Shown piece by piece: positions 19,226 to 29,001 of a stretch of 64,000 bases of DNA. The translations under genes and the position numbers were made by a program. The notes beneath the pieces are model-generated. The model ran no database searches. It was given only the letters and a program-made list of their open reading frames with translations, and was not told the DNA's origin. Where the stretch lies: positions 2,046,001 to 2,110,000 of the forward strand of contig NZ_RKSM01000001.1 in the NCBI RefSeq assembly GCF_008729015.1, in the 5' to 3' direction. How positions within the stretch are numbered: the stretch's first letter is position 1; each line of letters begins with the position of its first letter. This stretch comes from Haloarcula sp. CBA1129. GTDB taxonomy: Archaea; Halobacteriota; Halobacteria; Halobacteriales; Haloarculaceae.

Positions 19226-20284
19226 TTAGAGAAGGCCGTGTTCCTCGATCAGATTCTCGTAGAGGTCCTCGTAGCGCCCGCGAACCGCATCGTGGTCGAA
19301 CTCGCCGACGGACTCGTCGACACGCCAGCGCTCGAAGTCGGCCGACTCGGCGATTTTGTCGGCGATCTCCTGCGGGTTTGTCACCCGGAACGCGCGGTCG
19401 CGCTGCTCGATGAGTTCGTGGGCCGAGGACTCGGCCTGATACTCGACGATGCCGATACACCCGCAGGCCATCGCCCAGAGGAGGTCCGTGGCGAAGCATT
19501 CTCGAAACGCCGTCTGGACGAAGACGTGTGCGCCTTTGTAAATCGAGACGCGCTCTTCGATGTCGCACGCGCCGGCGAAGGTCACGCGGTCGTCGATGCG
19601 GAGGTCGGCCGCCTCCTGTTCGTAGTACGCTCGTTCCGGACCGTCGCCGATAATCGTCGCCGACCAGCCCTTCTGTCTGAGTTCCGCCAACCCGAGCAGG
19701 AGCGACTCGACGTTCGCACTGCCGTCGAGTCGGTGGGCGTACACCACGTCGATCTCCTCGTCGGCGTCGGCCGCTCGAACGAGGTCCATGTCGATGCTCT
19801 GTGGGAGTATCGCGGTCTGGTCCGCCGTCGCCCCTCGTTCGCGGACCCGCGTGCGGACGAGCTCGGAGGGCGTGACGAGACAGTCCGACGCCCGAAGCGC
19901 GAGGTTCGCCCGGCGGCTCTCGGGCACGTCCTCGTCCCCGTACCACTCCGTGAGCAGCGGTGCACGCGAAAGCGTCGCGCCGACGTTGGCCGCGAGCGCG
20001 ACTGACGCTGGCGTCGGATGCACGTGGACGACATCTGGGCGGAACCGCGCGAGCATGACCGGCAGGCGGACACAGAAGGACGGGATCGTCGGTGAAACGG
20101 TGACGGCGCGGTACGTGATGCCGTCGCGCTCGCGCTGATTGTCGAATCCCGGCCACCACTGCGAACAGAACACGGTCACGTCGTGGCCGGCATCGGCGAG
20201 TTCGGTAGCCACCCGCTCCAGCCGGGTCCGGCCCACTGTGTCCCGGTACTGACTCGTCTCCATGGCGACGACCGCGACACGCAT
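19226..20284 (-). CDS. Glycosyltransferase family 4 (GT-B fold)
   Basis: A 352-residue protein with the two-lobed GT-B pattern. The N-terminal lobe has RLERVATELADAGHDVTVF and PDVVHVHPTPAS. The C-terminal lobe carries IIGDGPERAYYEQ and an EX7E-like stretch around TAFRECFATDLLWAMACGC, where the first Glu is in the usual catalytic position. It probably adds a sugar to a lipid or S-layer glycan precursor. It stands alone and is divergent from the peptidase gene, with 79 bp between their starts. Confidence 0.82.
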   Translation of the reverse strand: MRVAVVAMETSQYRDTVGRTRLERVATELADAGHDVTVFCSQWWPGFDNQRERDGITYRAVTVSPTIPSFCVRLPVMLARFRPDVVHVHPTPASVALAANVGATLSRAPLLTEWYGDEDVPESRRANLALRASDCLVTPSELVRTRVRERGATADQTAILPQSIDMDLVRAADADEEIDVVYAHRLDGSANVESLLLGLAELRQKGWSATIIGDGPERAYYEQEAADLRIDDRVTFAGACDIEERVSIYKGAHVFVQTAFRECFATDLLWAMACGCIGIVEYQAESSAHELIEQRDRAFRVTNPQEIADKIAESADFERWRVDESVGEFDHDAVRGRYEDLYENLIEEHGLL

Positions 20285-20363
20285 ACAGGGGCGACGACGT
20301 GGCCGCTCAAAAAGCCCCCGTTTGCAACAAAAGGTTTTGCCCGTGCCTGCCCTCCCTCCCGTT

Positions 20364-22175
20364 GTGACTGCGTACGACCTCTCTCGCTATCTGAACGTCC
20401 GAAGCGCCTACGGCAGTTCGTTCGCGCCGGACGGAACGCTCGCCTTCCTGATGAACACGACCGGCGTCGCACAGGCTTGGTCCCTTTCCGAACCCCATGA
20501 CTGGCCCGAGCAGCTGACGTTCTACGACGACAGCGTGAGCTTCGTCGACTACTCGCCCGAGCGTCAGGAGCTCGTCTTCGGCATGGACGAGGGCGGCAAC
20601 GAACGGGCGCAGCTGTACCGCCTCGACGCGGACGGGCACGTCCACGAACTCACCGGAATGCCCGACGCGAAACACCGCTGGGGCGGCTGGTCGCCGGACG
20701 GCGAGCGCTTCGCCTTCGCGTCGAACCGCCGGGACGAGGCTGTCTTCGATATCTACGTGCAGGACCGCGACGCGACGGGCGACGACGCCGAACTGGTCTG
20801 GGAAGGTGACGGCTGGCTCTCGGTCGGCGGGTTCTCGCCCGACGGTGAGCGACTGCTGGTCAGCGAAGCCCACTCCAGTTTCGATCAGGACATCTACGTG
20901 CTGGACCTCGGCAGCGGGGACCTCACGCACCTCACGCCACACGAGGGGAAGGTCCGCTATACGAGCGCGTCGTGGGGGCCGGCGGGCGAGGCGGTGTATC
21001 TCGTCACCGACGCCGAGAGCGACACGCTCGAACTGGCCCGCCTCTCGCTCGACGGCGACCTCGATATCGTCCGCTCGGACGGCCAGTGGAACATCGACGG
21101 GGTCGCGCTGGACAAGGACAGCGGCCGGCTGGCGTACTCACGCAACGTCGACGGCTACAACGAGCTCACCGTCGGTGAACTGACGGGGCCGACGACCATC
21201 GAGACGTTCCCGACGCCGGACCTGCCGGGCGGGCTGGCCGGCGGCGTCTCGTGGGGTCCCGAGGCCGAGCGCTTCGCCGTTAGCGTCACCGGGCGGACGG
21301 TCAACACCAACGTGTTTGTCGTCGAGACCGAAACTGGCGAGAGCGAGCAGTGGACGGCCGCCTCGACGGCCGGCATCCCACGCGAGACGTTTATCGAGTC
21401 CGAGGTCGTCCGATTCGACTCCTTCGATGGGCGAGAGATTCCGGCGCTGTTCTCGTTGCCAGACGGTGCTGCTGACGGGGTCGATGCAGACGGCGACACG
21501 CCCGTCATCGTCGACATCCACGGCGGCCCGGAGAGCCAGCGTCGCCCGTCGTTCTCGGGCCTGACCCAGTACTTCCTCTCGCGGGGCTACGCCGTCTTCG
21601 AGCCCAACGTCCGCGGCTCGACCGGCTACGGAAAGGCCTACACGCACCTCGACGACGTGGAAAAGCGGATGGACTCTGTGCGGGACCTGCGGGCCGGCGT
21701 CGACTGGCTCCACGACCACCCAGCTGTTGACCCCGACCGAATCGTGGCGATGGGTGGGTCCTACGGCGGGTTCATGGTGCTTGCGGCACTGACGGAGTAT
21801 CCCGACCTTTGGGCAGCCGGCGTCGACGTGGTCGGCATCGCCAACTTCGTCACGTTCTTAGAGAACACCGGCGACTGGCGGCGCGAACTCCGCGAGGCCG
21901 AGTACGGCTCCCTCGACGAGGATCGGGAGTTCCTCGAATCCATCTCGCCGATCAACAACGTCGAGCGTATCGACGCGCCGCTGTTCGTCCTCCACGGAGC
22001 CAACGACCCACGCGTCCCGGTCGGCGAGGCCGAACAGATAGCCGAGCAGGCCGCCGAACAGGGAGTTCCCGTGGAGAAACTCGTCTTCGATGACGAGGGC
22101 CACGGCATCAGCAAACGGGAGAACCGCATCGAGGCCTACACAGCTGTCGTCGAGTTCCTGAACGAGCACGTCTGA
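20364..22175 (+). CDS. S9 family serine peptidase (prolyl oligopeptidase / acylaminoacyl-peptidase type)
   Basis: A 603-residue peptidase with an N-terminal beta-propeller (repeated blades such as WSPDGERFAFASNR and FSPDGERLLVSEA, residues 20-350) and a C-terminal alpha/beta-hydrolase domain. The nucleophile is S466 in GGSYGGF, with the acid in HGANDPRVP (about 548) and the His in DDEGHGIS (about 580). It should cleave short peptides in the cytoplasm; no signal peptide is present. The GTG at 20364 is chosen because earlier in-frame starts lie within the divergent glycosyltransferase gene. Confidence 0.88.
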   Translation: MTAYDLSRYLNVRSAYGSSFAPDGTLAFLMNTTGVAQAWSLSEPHDWPEQLTFYDDSVSFVDYSPERQELVFGMDEGGNERAQLYRLDADGHVHELTGMPDAKHRWGGWSPDGERFAFASNRRDEAVFDIYVQDRDATGDDAELVWEGDGWLSVGGFSPDGERLLVSEAHSSFDQDIYVLDLGSGDLTHLTPHEGKVRYTSASWGPAGEAVYLVTDAESDTLELARLSLDGDLDIVRSDGQWNIDGVALDKDSGRLAYSRNVDGYNELTVGELTGPTTIETFPTPDLPGGLAGGVSWGPEAERFAVSVTGRTVNTNVFVVETETGESEQWTAASTAGIPRETFIESEVVRFDSFDGREIPALFSLPDGAADGVDADGDTPVIVDIHGGPESQRRPSFSGLTQYFLSRGYAVFEPNVRGSTGYGKAYTHLDDVEKRMDSVRDLRAGVDWLHDHPAVDPDRIVAMGGSYGGFMVLAALTEYPDLWAAGVDVVGIANFVTFLENTGDWRRELREAEYGSLDEDREFLESISPINNVERIDAPLFVLHGANDPRVPVGEAEQIAEQAAEQGVPVEKLVFDDEGHGISKRENRIEAYTAVVEFLNEHV

Positions 22176-22265
22176 TCTGTCCGGCCGAGCCCTTTCGTTG
22201 GCGTGTATTACAGGGGCTCACAGCCGGCTACAGGGTAGTTTCAAACTGTGAGAGCGTTCAGGCGG

Positions 22266-22273
22266 ATTTATTA
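22266..22273 (+). promoter_or_regulatory. TATA box of the Nudix-like gene
   Basis: ATTTATTA is centred about 27 nt before the ATG at 22296, marking this ATG as a leaderless start. Confidence 0.55.
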
Positions 22274-22295
22274 CGTTGCCGAAGCACCGTTTCGT

Positions 22296-22811
22296 ATGGA
22301 GATAGCCGAGCGCTCGCGAGCGCGGGTTCAGGAGCGCCTCGCCCGGCTCGAACAGGAGTTCGGCTCGACGCCGGTGGACCAGACCACCTTTTCAGTGAGT
22401 GCAGAGGCGTACCAGCGTGCTGTCGGACGCTCGCGAGAGGGGCAGGTAGACGTACACGCGTTCGTCCACAACGAGTCGGGCGACGTGCTGCTCAGCGACG
22501 CCGACGGGTCTTGGGAGATCCCGCAGGGCCAGACACAGGGGGCAGAGCGGCCAGCGACAGCGGTCAAACGGGTCGTCACCGAGACGGCCGGCGTCTCGTG
22601 TACGATTCGGGACGCGGTGCGGGCTACCATCTGCGGGGTCCGGAACGAAGCGGACCCGGACGCCGAGACGGTGTATCGCCTCAGTATCGTGTTCGACGCG
22701 GAGATCAGTAGCGCCGCGCTCGAAGACAGTGGCGGTACCACGGCCGCCGAGACCGAAGCGTCGATTCGATGGGACGACGCCGGTGACGTCGCGGTCGCAG
22801 AACTGGTTTAG
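22296..22811 (+). CDS. Nudix-fold protein with an altered Nudix box
   Basis: A 171-residue protein whose residues 55-165 follow the Nudix fold: HAFVHNESGDVLLSD, WEIPQGQTQGAE, then the box region. The standard box is G-x5-E-x7-R-E-U-x-E-E-x-G-U; here it reads G-QTQGA-E-RPATAVK-RVVTETAGV. The Glu after Arg is Val and the second Glu of the EE pair is Thr, so two usual metal-site residues are missing. It may be a non-catalytic binder or use other residues. The first 50 residues are a charged helix. Its stop overlaps the egsA stop on the other strand by 3-4 nt. Confidence 0.72.
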   Translation: MEIAERSRARVQERLARLEQEFGSTPVDQTTFSVSAEAYQRAVGRSREGQVDVHAFVHNESGDVLLSDADGSWEIPQGQTQGAERPATAVKRVVTETAGVSCTIRDAVRATICGVRNEADPDAETVYRLSIVFDAEISSAALEDSGGTTAAETEASIRWDDAGDVAVAELV

Positions 22812-23866
22812 ATGACGCCGGTGACCGTTGCCGCTTCTATCGCTGCTTCTTCGCTCATGCCGTCGCCGAGTACCGTGTAGCGGTCGCGGATCTGGTGGGC
22901 CGTCGTCAGTGCCTCGATTACCGTCTCGTCGTCAATGCCGAGTTCATCCGCTGTCGTCGGCGCGCCGATGGCCGCCAGCGCGTCTCTGGCGTCTTTCCAC
23001 TTGCCTTTCTGGCCGCTGTGGAGGTACTCAGTCATGATTGAGCCGACGCCGACCTGATGGCCGTGGAGCGCGCCATCGGGGACAAGCCGGTCCAGCTGGT
23101 GGGAAAACAGGTGTTCCGCCCCGCTTGCCGGTCGCGAGGAGTCGGCGATGGACATCGCGACGCCGGAGGAGACGAGCGCTTTCACGACGATCCAAGACGA
23201 CTCCTCCAGCCCCTGTTTTATCGAGTCGGCGCTTTCGACGAGCATCTCGGCGGTCATCTGGGAGAGCGCGCCGGCGTACTCCGAGTAGTGGACGTTCTTG
23301 AGTCGGTGCGCGAGCTGCCAGTCCCGGACGGCAGTGTAGTTCGAGATGATGTCGGCACAGCCGGCGGTGGTCAGCCGCCACGGGGCCTCCGCCAGCACTT
23401 CGGTGTCAGCGATGACGGCCAGCGGCGGCTCTGCGGCGACGCTGTGGCGCGTATCACCCTCCGGGACCGAGCCGCGACCGGAGACGATACCGTCGTGGCT
23501 CGCGGCCGTCGGCACCGAGACGAATCCCAGTCCCAGATCGTCGGCCGCCATCTTCGTGATGTCGATGGCCTTCCCGCCGCCGACGCCAAGCAGGAAGCCC
23601 GCGTCGATCTCCGACGCGTGGTCGATGACCTGTTCCACGGCATCGAAGCTGGCCTCTTCGATAACGATCTCGGATGGGTCGTACCCCTCGTCCTCGAACT
23701 GGGCGACGACCCGCTTGCCGGCGACTTCGTGTGGCGTCGGACTGGAGACGACGAGCGGCCGGCCGGTCAGGTGAAGTTCGCTGACGGCCTCGATTGTCTG
23801 CCCGAGGACCCCGTGCCCGACCACGACGTTGCGGGGCAGGCGGATCCAAGTGCGTTTCTCGAACAT
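22808..23866 (-). CDS. egsA: sn-Glycerol-1-phosphate dehydrogenase
   Basis: A 352-residue NAD(P)H-dependent dehydrogenase that reduces dihydroxyacetone phosphate to sn-glycerol-1-phosphate, the stereochemical starting point of archaeal ether lipids. Signatures are the nucleotide-binding GVGGGKAIDITK (about residue 95), SVPTAASHDGIVSGRG, and zinc ligands in ADIISNY, SGAEHLFSHQLD and HGHQVGVGS. Length is standard. It is convergent with the Nudix-like gene and starts upstream of the GH3 gene on the opposite strand. Confidence 0.95.
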   Translation of the reverse strand: MFEKRTWIRLPRNVVVGHGVLGQTIEAVSELHLTGRPLVVSSPTPHEVAGKRVVAQFEDEGYDPSEIVIEEASFDAVEQVIDHASEIDAGFLLGVGGGKAIDITKMAADDLGLGFVSVPTAASHDGIVSGRGSVPEGDTRHSVAAEPPLAVIADTEVLAEAPWRLTTAGCADIISNYTAVRDWQLAHRLKNVHYSEYAGALSQMTAEMLVESADSIKQGLEESSWIVVKALVSSGVAMSIADSSRPASGAEHLFSHQLDRLVPDGALHGHQVGVGSIMTEYLHSGQKGKWKDARDALAAIGAPTTADELGIDDETVIEALTTAHQIRDRYTVLGDGMSEEAAIEAATVTGVI

Positions 23867-23977
23867 GGTTGCCTGTCCCCGGGCACGCGTGAAAACAGTT
23901 TAGGTGTAATGGGGGCTTCGACTGCGACGGCAACTGAAATCTCTTGACAACTATCTCGCACCAGTTTTCCAAAAACA

Positions 23978-23987
23978 ATTATTAACA
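23978..23987 (+). promoter_or_regulatory. TATA box of the GH3 gene
   Basis: ATTATTAACA is centred about 27 nt before the ATG at 24010, within an AT-rich stretch (23971-23990). It favours that ATG over the in-frame TTG at 23995. Confidence 0.6.
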
Positions 23988-24009
23988 TCACTGTTTGGGT
24001 GCGCCTGTC

Positions 24010-26592
24010 ATGGCACATGACACGACTGACGACGGCATGCGAGCGTCTCGGCGGGCATTTCTGAAAGCGACCGGAGTGGCCACGGCGGCGGCCGCGACCG
24101 GCGCAGGTGTTGGGACCGCTGCGGCGCAACAGGACGTAGACACGCTCATCGAGGACCTCACACTGGAGCAGAAAGCGGCCCAGATGACACAGGTCGCGAT
24201 TAGCTCCTTCGAGGCGGAGCCGGAGGAATCGAACGTCCCGGACAGCTTCGGGGTCGACACAGTCGGCGAGTACTTCAGCGAACTCGGCATCGGGTCGATA
24301 CTTTCGGGTGGGGCCGAGCCGCCGAGCTTCGACGCAAACGAAGTGGTTCAGGGTATCAACGCCCTACAGGAGTACAATCTGGAGAACGCCGACCACGACA
24401 TCCCGTTCCTCTACGGCGTCGACGCGACACACGGGAACGGCTTGCTGGAGGGCGCGACGGTGTTCCCCCAGCGGCTGAACATGGGTGCGACGCGAGACCT
24501 AGATCTGATCGCGGAGGCCGAACGCCACACGAGCGACTCGACAGCGTCGATGGGGGCTCACTGGACGTTCGCGCCGACGACGGACCTCCAGCGGGACCCC
24601 CGCTGGGGCCGCTTCTTCGAGGGCATCAGCGAGGACCCGAAACTCGAAGCGGATGTCTCACGAGTCCGGGCGCGGGCACTGGAGAACGACGACCGGCTGA
24701 CGGCGTGTGTCAAACACTTCGCCGCCTACTCTATCCCGAACAACGGCAACGACCGCGCACCGGCCTCGACATCCATGCGTGACCTCCGGACGAATATCTT
24801 CCCGCCGTACCGTGAGGCGCTAGAGTCTGAGCCCGGAACGGTGATGGTCAACAGCGGCGCGATAAACGGGGTTCCGGCACATGCCTCTCACTGGCTATTG
24901 ACGACGCTGCTCCGAGACACCTACGGCTATGAGGGGATGGTCGTCTCTGACTGGGACGACCTGAACCGAATGATAACGAACCACGACTACGCGCCCGATT
25001 TCGAGACGGCGACGGAGATGGCCATCAACGCCGGCGTCGACATGTACATGATCGGCAACGGCGGCGACGCACCGGGACCGGTCCAGTTCATCGACACCGT
25101 GGTGGGCCTCGTCGAAGACGGCGCGATTCCGATGGAGCGCATCGACGAAGCGGTCCGACGGATTCTCGAACTGAAGGTCGACCTCGGCCTGTTCGAGCAG
25201 CCGACGGTCGACGAATCCCGCATCGAGAACGTCCTCGGCGGCGCACAGGAGGCGTCCGAAACGATGGCCAAGGAGTCGCTGGTCCTCCTGAAAAACAACG
25301 AGGACACGCTCCCGCTCTCGGGCGATGAGAGCGTCCTGCTGACCGGGCCCGGCGTCGACGCCGACGGCAACAACACCCGCGCGCTGATGCAACACGGCGG
25401 CTGGACGCTCGGCTGGCAGGGGGCCAGCGCCGGCGGTCCGTATCCCCGCCAGAACCTCCTCGTCGACGAACTGGACTCCCGTGTCGGGAGTCTCACGCAC
25501 GTCCCCACGTCGTACGAGAACACGACCTGGTTCAACGGCCAAGGCGACGGCGAGAACCAGCAGAGCGACGAGAACGGGAACTTCGACTTCACCGACGAAC
25601 AGCGGTCACAGGTCGAGTCGGCGGCCCCCGCCTCTGACGCCGTCGTCGTCGTCATCGGCGAAGGGACCCACAACGAAGGGTTCGGCGACCGGGACGAACT
25701 GGTCCTTGATGAGGCCCAGCAGGCACTGCTCGATACTGTCGTCGAGTCCACCGACGATTCGACGCCGATTATCGGCGTCATGCTCGCCGGCGCACCGCGG
25801 GGCTCCCCGGACACGTTCGAGCAGCTCGACGCCCTCCTGTTTGCCGGTCAGCCCGGCAGTGACGGCGGGGTCGCCATCGCCGAGACGCTGGTCGGCGAGA
25901 ACAATCCTTCGGGCAAGCTCCCGTTCAGTTGGCCCGAGAACGTCGGCACAACGCCCGTGCAGTACAACCGCTACGACCCGACGTCGACGGGCGCGACGGA
26001 CAACACAGCCATCTTCGAGTACGGCCACGGGCTCTCCTACACCGACTTCGAGTACGGGAACGTCTCGGTCACACAGCCCACCGTCGGCAATCCGGCTAAT
26101 CAGTCCGAGGTGACCGTCAGCGTCGAGGTGACGAACACCGGTGACATGGCCGGCGAACACATCGTCGAGGTGTTCAACACCCAGTCCTACGGCTCGGTTC
26201 TCCAGCCGATGCGCCGACTGCTCGGCTACGAACGTGTCTCACTGGATTCCGGTGAGTCGACCACAGTGGACGTGCCCGCCGACCTCACTGCGCTGGAAGT
26301 CGTGCCCGGTGACGTGCTCGGACTCGCCCCGAAGGTCGTCGAAGCCGGTGCGTACGAACTCACTGTCGGCCAGGACGGCCCGACGACAACGCTGACCGTG
26401 CAGAACACGGCGAGCATCACCGACCCGGACCCCGTTCCGGGCCTCCCCGATGGCTCTGGCGGCAACCCCGGTCGGGGTAACGGAAACGGGAATAACGGTA
26501 ACGGAAACAACGGTAACGAGAATAACAACAATCGCGACCCGACGATGGAAGACGTCGTCGACCTCCTCGATGAGGTTCGCCGGCGTTCCTGA
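24010..26592 (+). CDS. Secreted glycoside hydrolase family 3 enzyme (beta-glucosidase/xylosidase type)
   Basis: An 860-residue exported glycosidase. A Tat signal, RASRRAFLKATG with a following Ala/Gly-rich hydrophobic stretch ending near AAAQQ, directs folded export. The GH3 catalytic barrel follows: KHFAAYS, and the nucleophile D314 in VVSDWDD. The second alpha/beta domain begins near residue 410 (LKNNEDTLPLSG), followed by a fibronectin III-like domain (about 690-790). The last 65 residues are a low-complexity Gly/Asn-rich linker ending in a charged helix, possibly a surface anchor. The TrmB-type gene lies directly downstream. Confidence 0.9.
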   Translation: MAHDTTDDGMRASRRAFLKATGVATAAAATGAGVGTAAAQQDVDTLIEDLTLEQKAAQMTQVAISSFEAEPEESNVPDSFGVDTVGEYFSELGIGSILSGGAEPPSFDANEVVQGINALQEYNLENADHDIPFLYGVDATHGNGLLEGATVFPQRLNMGATRDLDLIAEAERHTSDSTASMGAHWTFAPTTDLQRDPRWGRFFEGISEDPKLEADVSRVRARALENDDRLTACVKHFAAYSIPNNGNDRAPASTSMRDLRTNIFPPYREALESEPGTVMVNSGAINGVPAHASHWLLTTLLRDTYGYEGMVVSDWDDLNRMITNHDYAPDFETATEMAINAGVDMYMIGNGGDAPGPVQFIDTVVGLVEDGAIPMERIDEAVRRILELKVDLGLFEQPTVDESRIENVLGGAQEASETMAKESLVLLKNNEDTLPLSGDESVLLTGPGVDADGNNTRALMQHGGWTLGWQGASAGGPYPRQNLLVDELDSRVGSLTHVPTSYENTTWFNGQGDGENQQSDENGNFDFTDEQRSQVESAAPASDAVVVVIGEGTHNEGFGDRDELVLDEAQQALLDTVVESTDDSTPIIGVMLAGAPRGSPDTFEQLDALLFAGQPGSDGGVAIAETLVGENNPSGKLPFSWPENVGTTPVQYNRYDPTSTGATDNTAIFEYGHGLSYTDFEYGNVSVTQPTVGNPANQSEVTVSVEVTNTGDMAGEHIVEVFNTQSYGSVLQPMRRLLGYERVSLDSGESTTVDVPADLTALEVVPGDVLGLAPKVVEAGAYELTVGQDGPTTTLTVQNTASITDPDPVPGLPDGSGGNPGRGNGNGNNGNGNNGNENNNNRDPTMEDVVDLLDEVRRRS
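26458..26530 (+). repeat. Gly/Asn codon repeat in the GH3 tail
   Basis: Short imperfect repeats of GGTAACGGAAAC type encode a GN/NN-rich linker. The tract is AT-richer than the flanking coding DNA and may vary in length between strains by slippage. Confidence 0.6.
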
Positions 26593-26768
26593 GAGGGCCA
26601 CCGCGGTCTAATACCGCCTGTTTCGGGGACAGCACTATCCCGCAGACCACTACCCCGCGTCGACACACGTCGGCCCGCTCCCACTAGTTGTTATATACTC
26701 TCGGAGACACGAACTGACACGGCGGCCCTGTAATATGGGACCATCCGACATGCTCTGACCCGTTCACT

Positions 26769-27839
26769 ATGCCTGACTTCACACGCCAGCCGAACGCGAC
26801 AGTTCGGGACCGACTCCAGCAGTACGGACTCTCCGAGACAGAGGCCGATACGTATCTCGCCGTCGTCGAAACGGGACCGGCAACGGCCCGGACGGTGGCT
26901 GAAACCGCGGGTATCTCTACGAGCTACGTGTACGACATCTGTGATTCGCTGGCAGCGGACGGCTTCGTCACCGTCGACGACCACCGGACGCCGACAGTCA
27001 TCCGTGCGACGCCTCCCTCGGAGGCCTTCGGCGCGCTGAAACGCGAACTGGATACGCTTGAGACAGCGGTCCAATCCCGGTACGAGGATAACTCGACTGA
27101 GGACAACTCCTTCGAGGTGGTCAAGTCCAGACCGACCATTGTCAAGCGGCTGGAGCAACACATCGACGCCGCCGACTGCGAGGTCGTGCTCCAGCTCCCG
27201 GCACGCCGACTGCCCGACCTCCGCGAGCCGCTGCGCCGCGCTCGCGAACGGGGCATCCTCGTACTGCTGACGCTATCCGGCTACGACCCCGAATCGATGC
27301 CGCTGGAACTGGACGGCGTCGCCAACGCGGTTCGGCTCGGCCTCGACGGCGCACCCTCACTGCTCGCGACGGACCAGCAGCGCGGGCTCGTTTCCCCGGC
27401 GACGATGCTTAGCTGGGACCACGACGAGACGAATGCGATTACGTTCACGCAGGAGGCCGTCGCGGCGGTGTTGGTCGGTTCCTACTTGGGCAATTACTGG
27501 CCAATCGGCGAGGAAGTCCTGGTTTCGCGGCCGCCGTCACTCCCGGTCCGGTACGACATGTTCCGCCACGTCGTGTTCACGACGACGCTCGCGCTCCGTG
27601 CTGGTGAGTCCGTCGTCGCCGACCTGTATGCCCGGCCGACAGGCTCAGACGGCGAGTTCGAGATGCTGACCGGCAAAGTGGTCGATGTCCGGCAGAACCT
27701 GCTTGAACCGACCAGAAGTGACTTCGGTTTCGAGAACTCGCTGGTCATCGACACGGGACAGGAGCGGATCACTGTTGGCGGGTACGGCGCGTTCCTCGAA
27801 GACTACGAGGTCAAGCATACGACATTGCGCCGAGCGTAG
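26769..27839 (+). CDS. TrmB-family sugar-responsive transcription regulator
   Basis: A 356-residue regulator. Residues 12-80 are a winged helix (LQQYGLSETEADTYLAVV, then AETAGISTSYVYDICDSL as the recognition region), and the C-terminal part fits the TrmB effector domain that binds sugars. TrmB proteins in archaea switch sugar uptake and central carbon genes. The position right after the GH3 glycosidase suggests it controls that gene, which is an inference. A TATA-like GTTATATACT lies at 26689-26698, leaving a leader of about 45-50 nt, unlike the leaderless neighbours. Confidence 0.85.
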   Translation: MPDFTRQPNATVRDRLQQYGLSETEADTYLAVVETGPATARTVAETAGISTSYVYDICDSLAADGFVTVDDHRTPTVIRATPPSEAFGALKRELDTLETAVQSRYEDNSTEDNSFEVVKSRPTIVKRLEQHIDAADCEVVLQLPARRLPDLREPLRRARERGILVLLTLSGYDPESMPLELDGVANAVRLGLDGAPSLLATDQQRGLVSPATMLSWDHDETNAITFTQEAVAAVLVGSYLGNYWPIGEEVLVSRPPSLPVRYDMFRHVVFTTTLALRAGESVVADLYARPTGSDGEFEMLTGKVVDVRQNLLEPTRSDFGFENSLVIDTGQERITVGGYGAFLEDYEVKHTTLRRA

Positions 27840-27842
27840 GAG

Positions 27843-28826
27843 TCACTCTGTCAGGCGGTCGATAAGCGCTGACTCCGTCTCCCGATCAGGCCCGAACTCC
27901 CGGCCGGTTCGGTCGTTTTCCCGATGTTCGGCGACGGTCACGGCCAGCGCCGTCTCATGGGGTGTCGACGACCAGCCCAGTTCACGCAGTTTTGCCGTCG
28001 ACAACAGATGCGGTGAGTCGCGGTAGATGGGGAAATCGTCGGGGGCAAGCCCCGCCGCCGCGAGTTCGCGTTCGCCGACGCCGATGGCCTCGACAGACGT
28101 GTCGTGCACTCTGGCGAGCAGGTCGACCCATTCCCGGAGTGTCGGTGCGTGCTCGTCGCCGACGTTGTAGGCCTCGCCGGCCGTCCCTCGCTCCGCGACG
28201 AGGCGGAGCGCACTCGCCACGTCTTCGACGTAGGCCATCTGCCAGAGGCTGAGGCCGTCGCTGGGAACGACCACTTGGTCGTACTCGGCAATCCGGTCGA
28301 CCCAGTAGGCGAACCGCTCGGTGTAGTCGTAGGGGCCGTAGACGACGGTCGGTCGGACGCTCATCGCCCGCACACCGTCCTCGGCGGCGGCGAACACCTC
28401 GCGGTCGCCTTCGGCCTTCCGTGGCCCGTAGGTCGCCGCGCTGTCGGTTGTGGCCTGCTCAGCGGTGCAGCCTGCAAGCGGCGTCTCTCCCTCTCGCTTG
28501 GGCGTCCGTTCAGCACCGTAGGCCGCGCCACTTGAGATATACACGTACGCGTCGACATCGGCGAACACGTCGGTCGCCACTCGGACATCGTCCGGGAAGT
28601 ACGCCACACAGTCGACGACTACATCCGGGTCGACTCGGTCGCGAGCGGCTTCGAGTGCCTCCCGCTCGCGTCGGTCACCTTGGATGTGGGCGACAGCGGT
28701 GTCTGCAAACGGGTTTGAACGCTGTCCGCGGGTGAGCGTCGTCACGTCGTAGCCTGCGTCGCGGAACTCTGTGACTGTGTGCCGGCCGATGAACCGACCG
28801 CCGCCGATGACGAGGACACTATCCAT
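27843..28826 (-). CDS. NAD-dependent epimerase/dehydratase (extended SDR)
   Basis: A 327-residue extended short-chain dehydrogenase. The NAD loop is VIGGGRFIGRH at the N terminus and the catalytic pair YGPRK (Tyr-x3-Lys) lies near residue 135, with the Ser in YISSGAAYG. VVYGPYDYTERF follows at the substrate side. The style matches the nucleotide-sugar epimerase/isoflavone-reductase-like group; the substrate is unknown. It is convergent with the TrmB gene (3 bp gap) and divergent from the pilin gene. Confidence 0.8.
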   Translation of the reverse strand: MDSVLVIGGGRFIGRHTVTEFRDAGYDVTTLTRGQRSNPFADTAVAHIQGDRREREALEAARDRVDPDVVVDCVAYFPDDVRVATDVFADVDAYVYISSGAAYGAERTPKREGETPLAGCTAEQATTDSAATYGPRKAEGDREVFAAAEDGVRAMSVRPTVVYGPYDYTERFAYWVDRIAEYDQVVVPSDGLSLWQMAYVEDVASALRLVAERGTAGEAYNVGDEHAPTLREWVDLLARVHDTSVEAIGVGERELAAAGLAPDDFPIYRDSPHLLSTAKLRELGWSSTPHETALAVTVAEHRENDRTGREFGPDRETESALIDRLTE

Positions 28827-29001
28827 ACACCGTGCTCGGACGGGACCAGCAAAACAGTGTGGCTCACCGCCAGAGTCTGCCGCGGGTCCGTCGATTGATG
28901 CCGTTTATCTGTTGGAGCGACTGGGAACCGGTTTTCCGCAGAACGGCAAGCTAGGTCTCGAAGTCTCCGTTCAGAGTGACATCTCACGACGCTCCCGTTG
29001 C

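Noticed and set aside
26593-26768. TrmB-type binding site (TACT-n7/8-GAGTA) before the TrmB-family gene
   Set aside because: A TACT occurs at the TATA box, but the GAGTA half does not follow at the known spacing.
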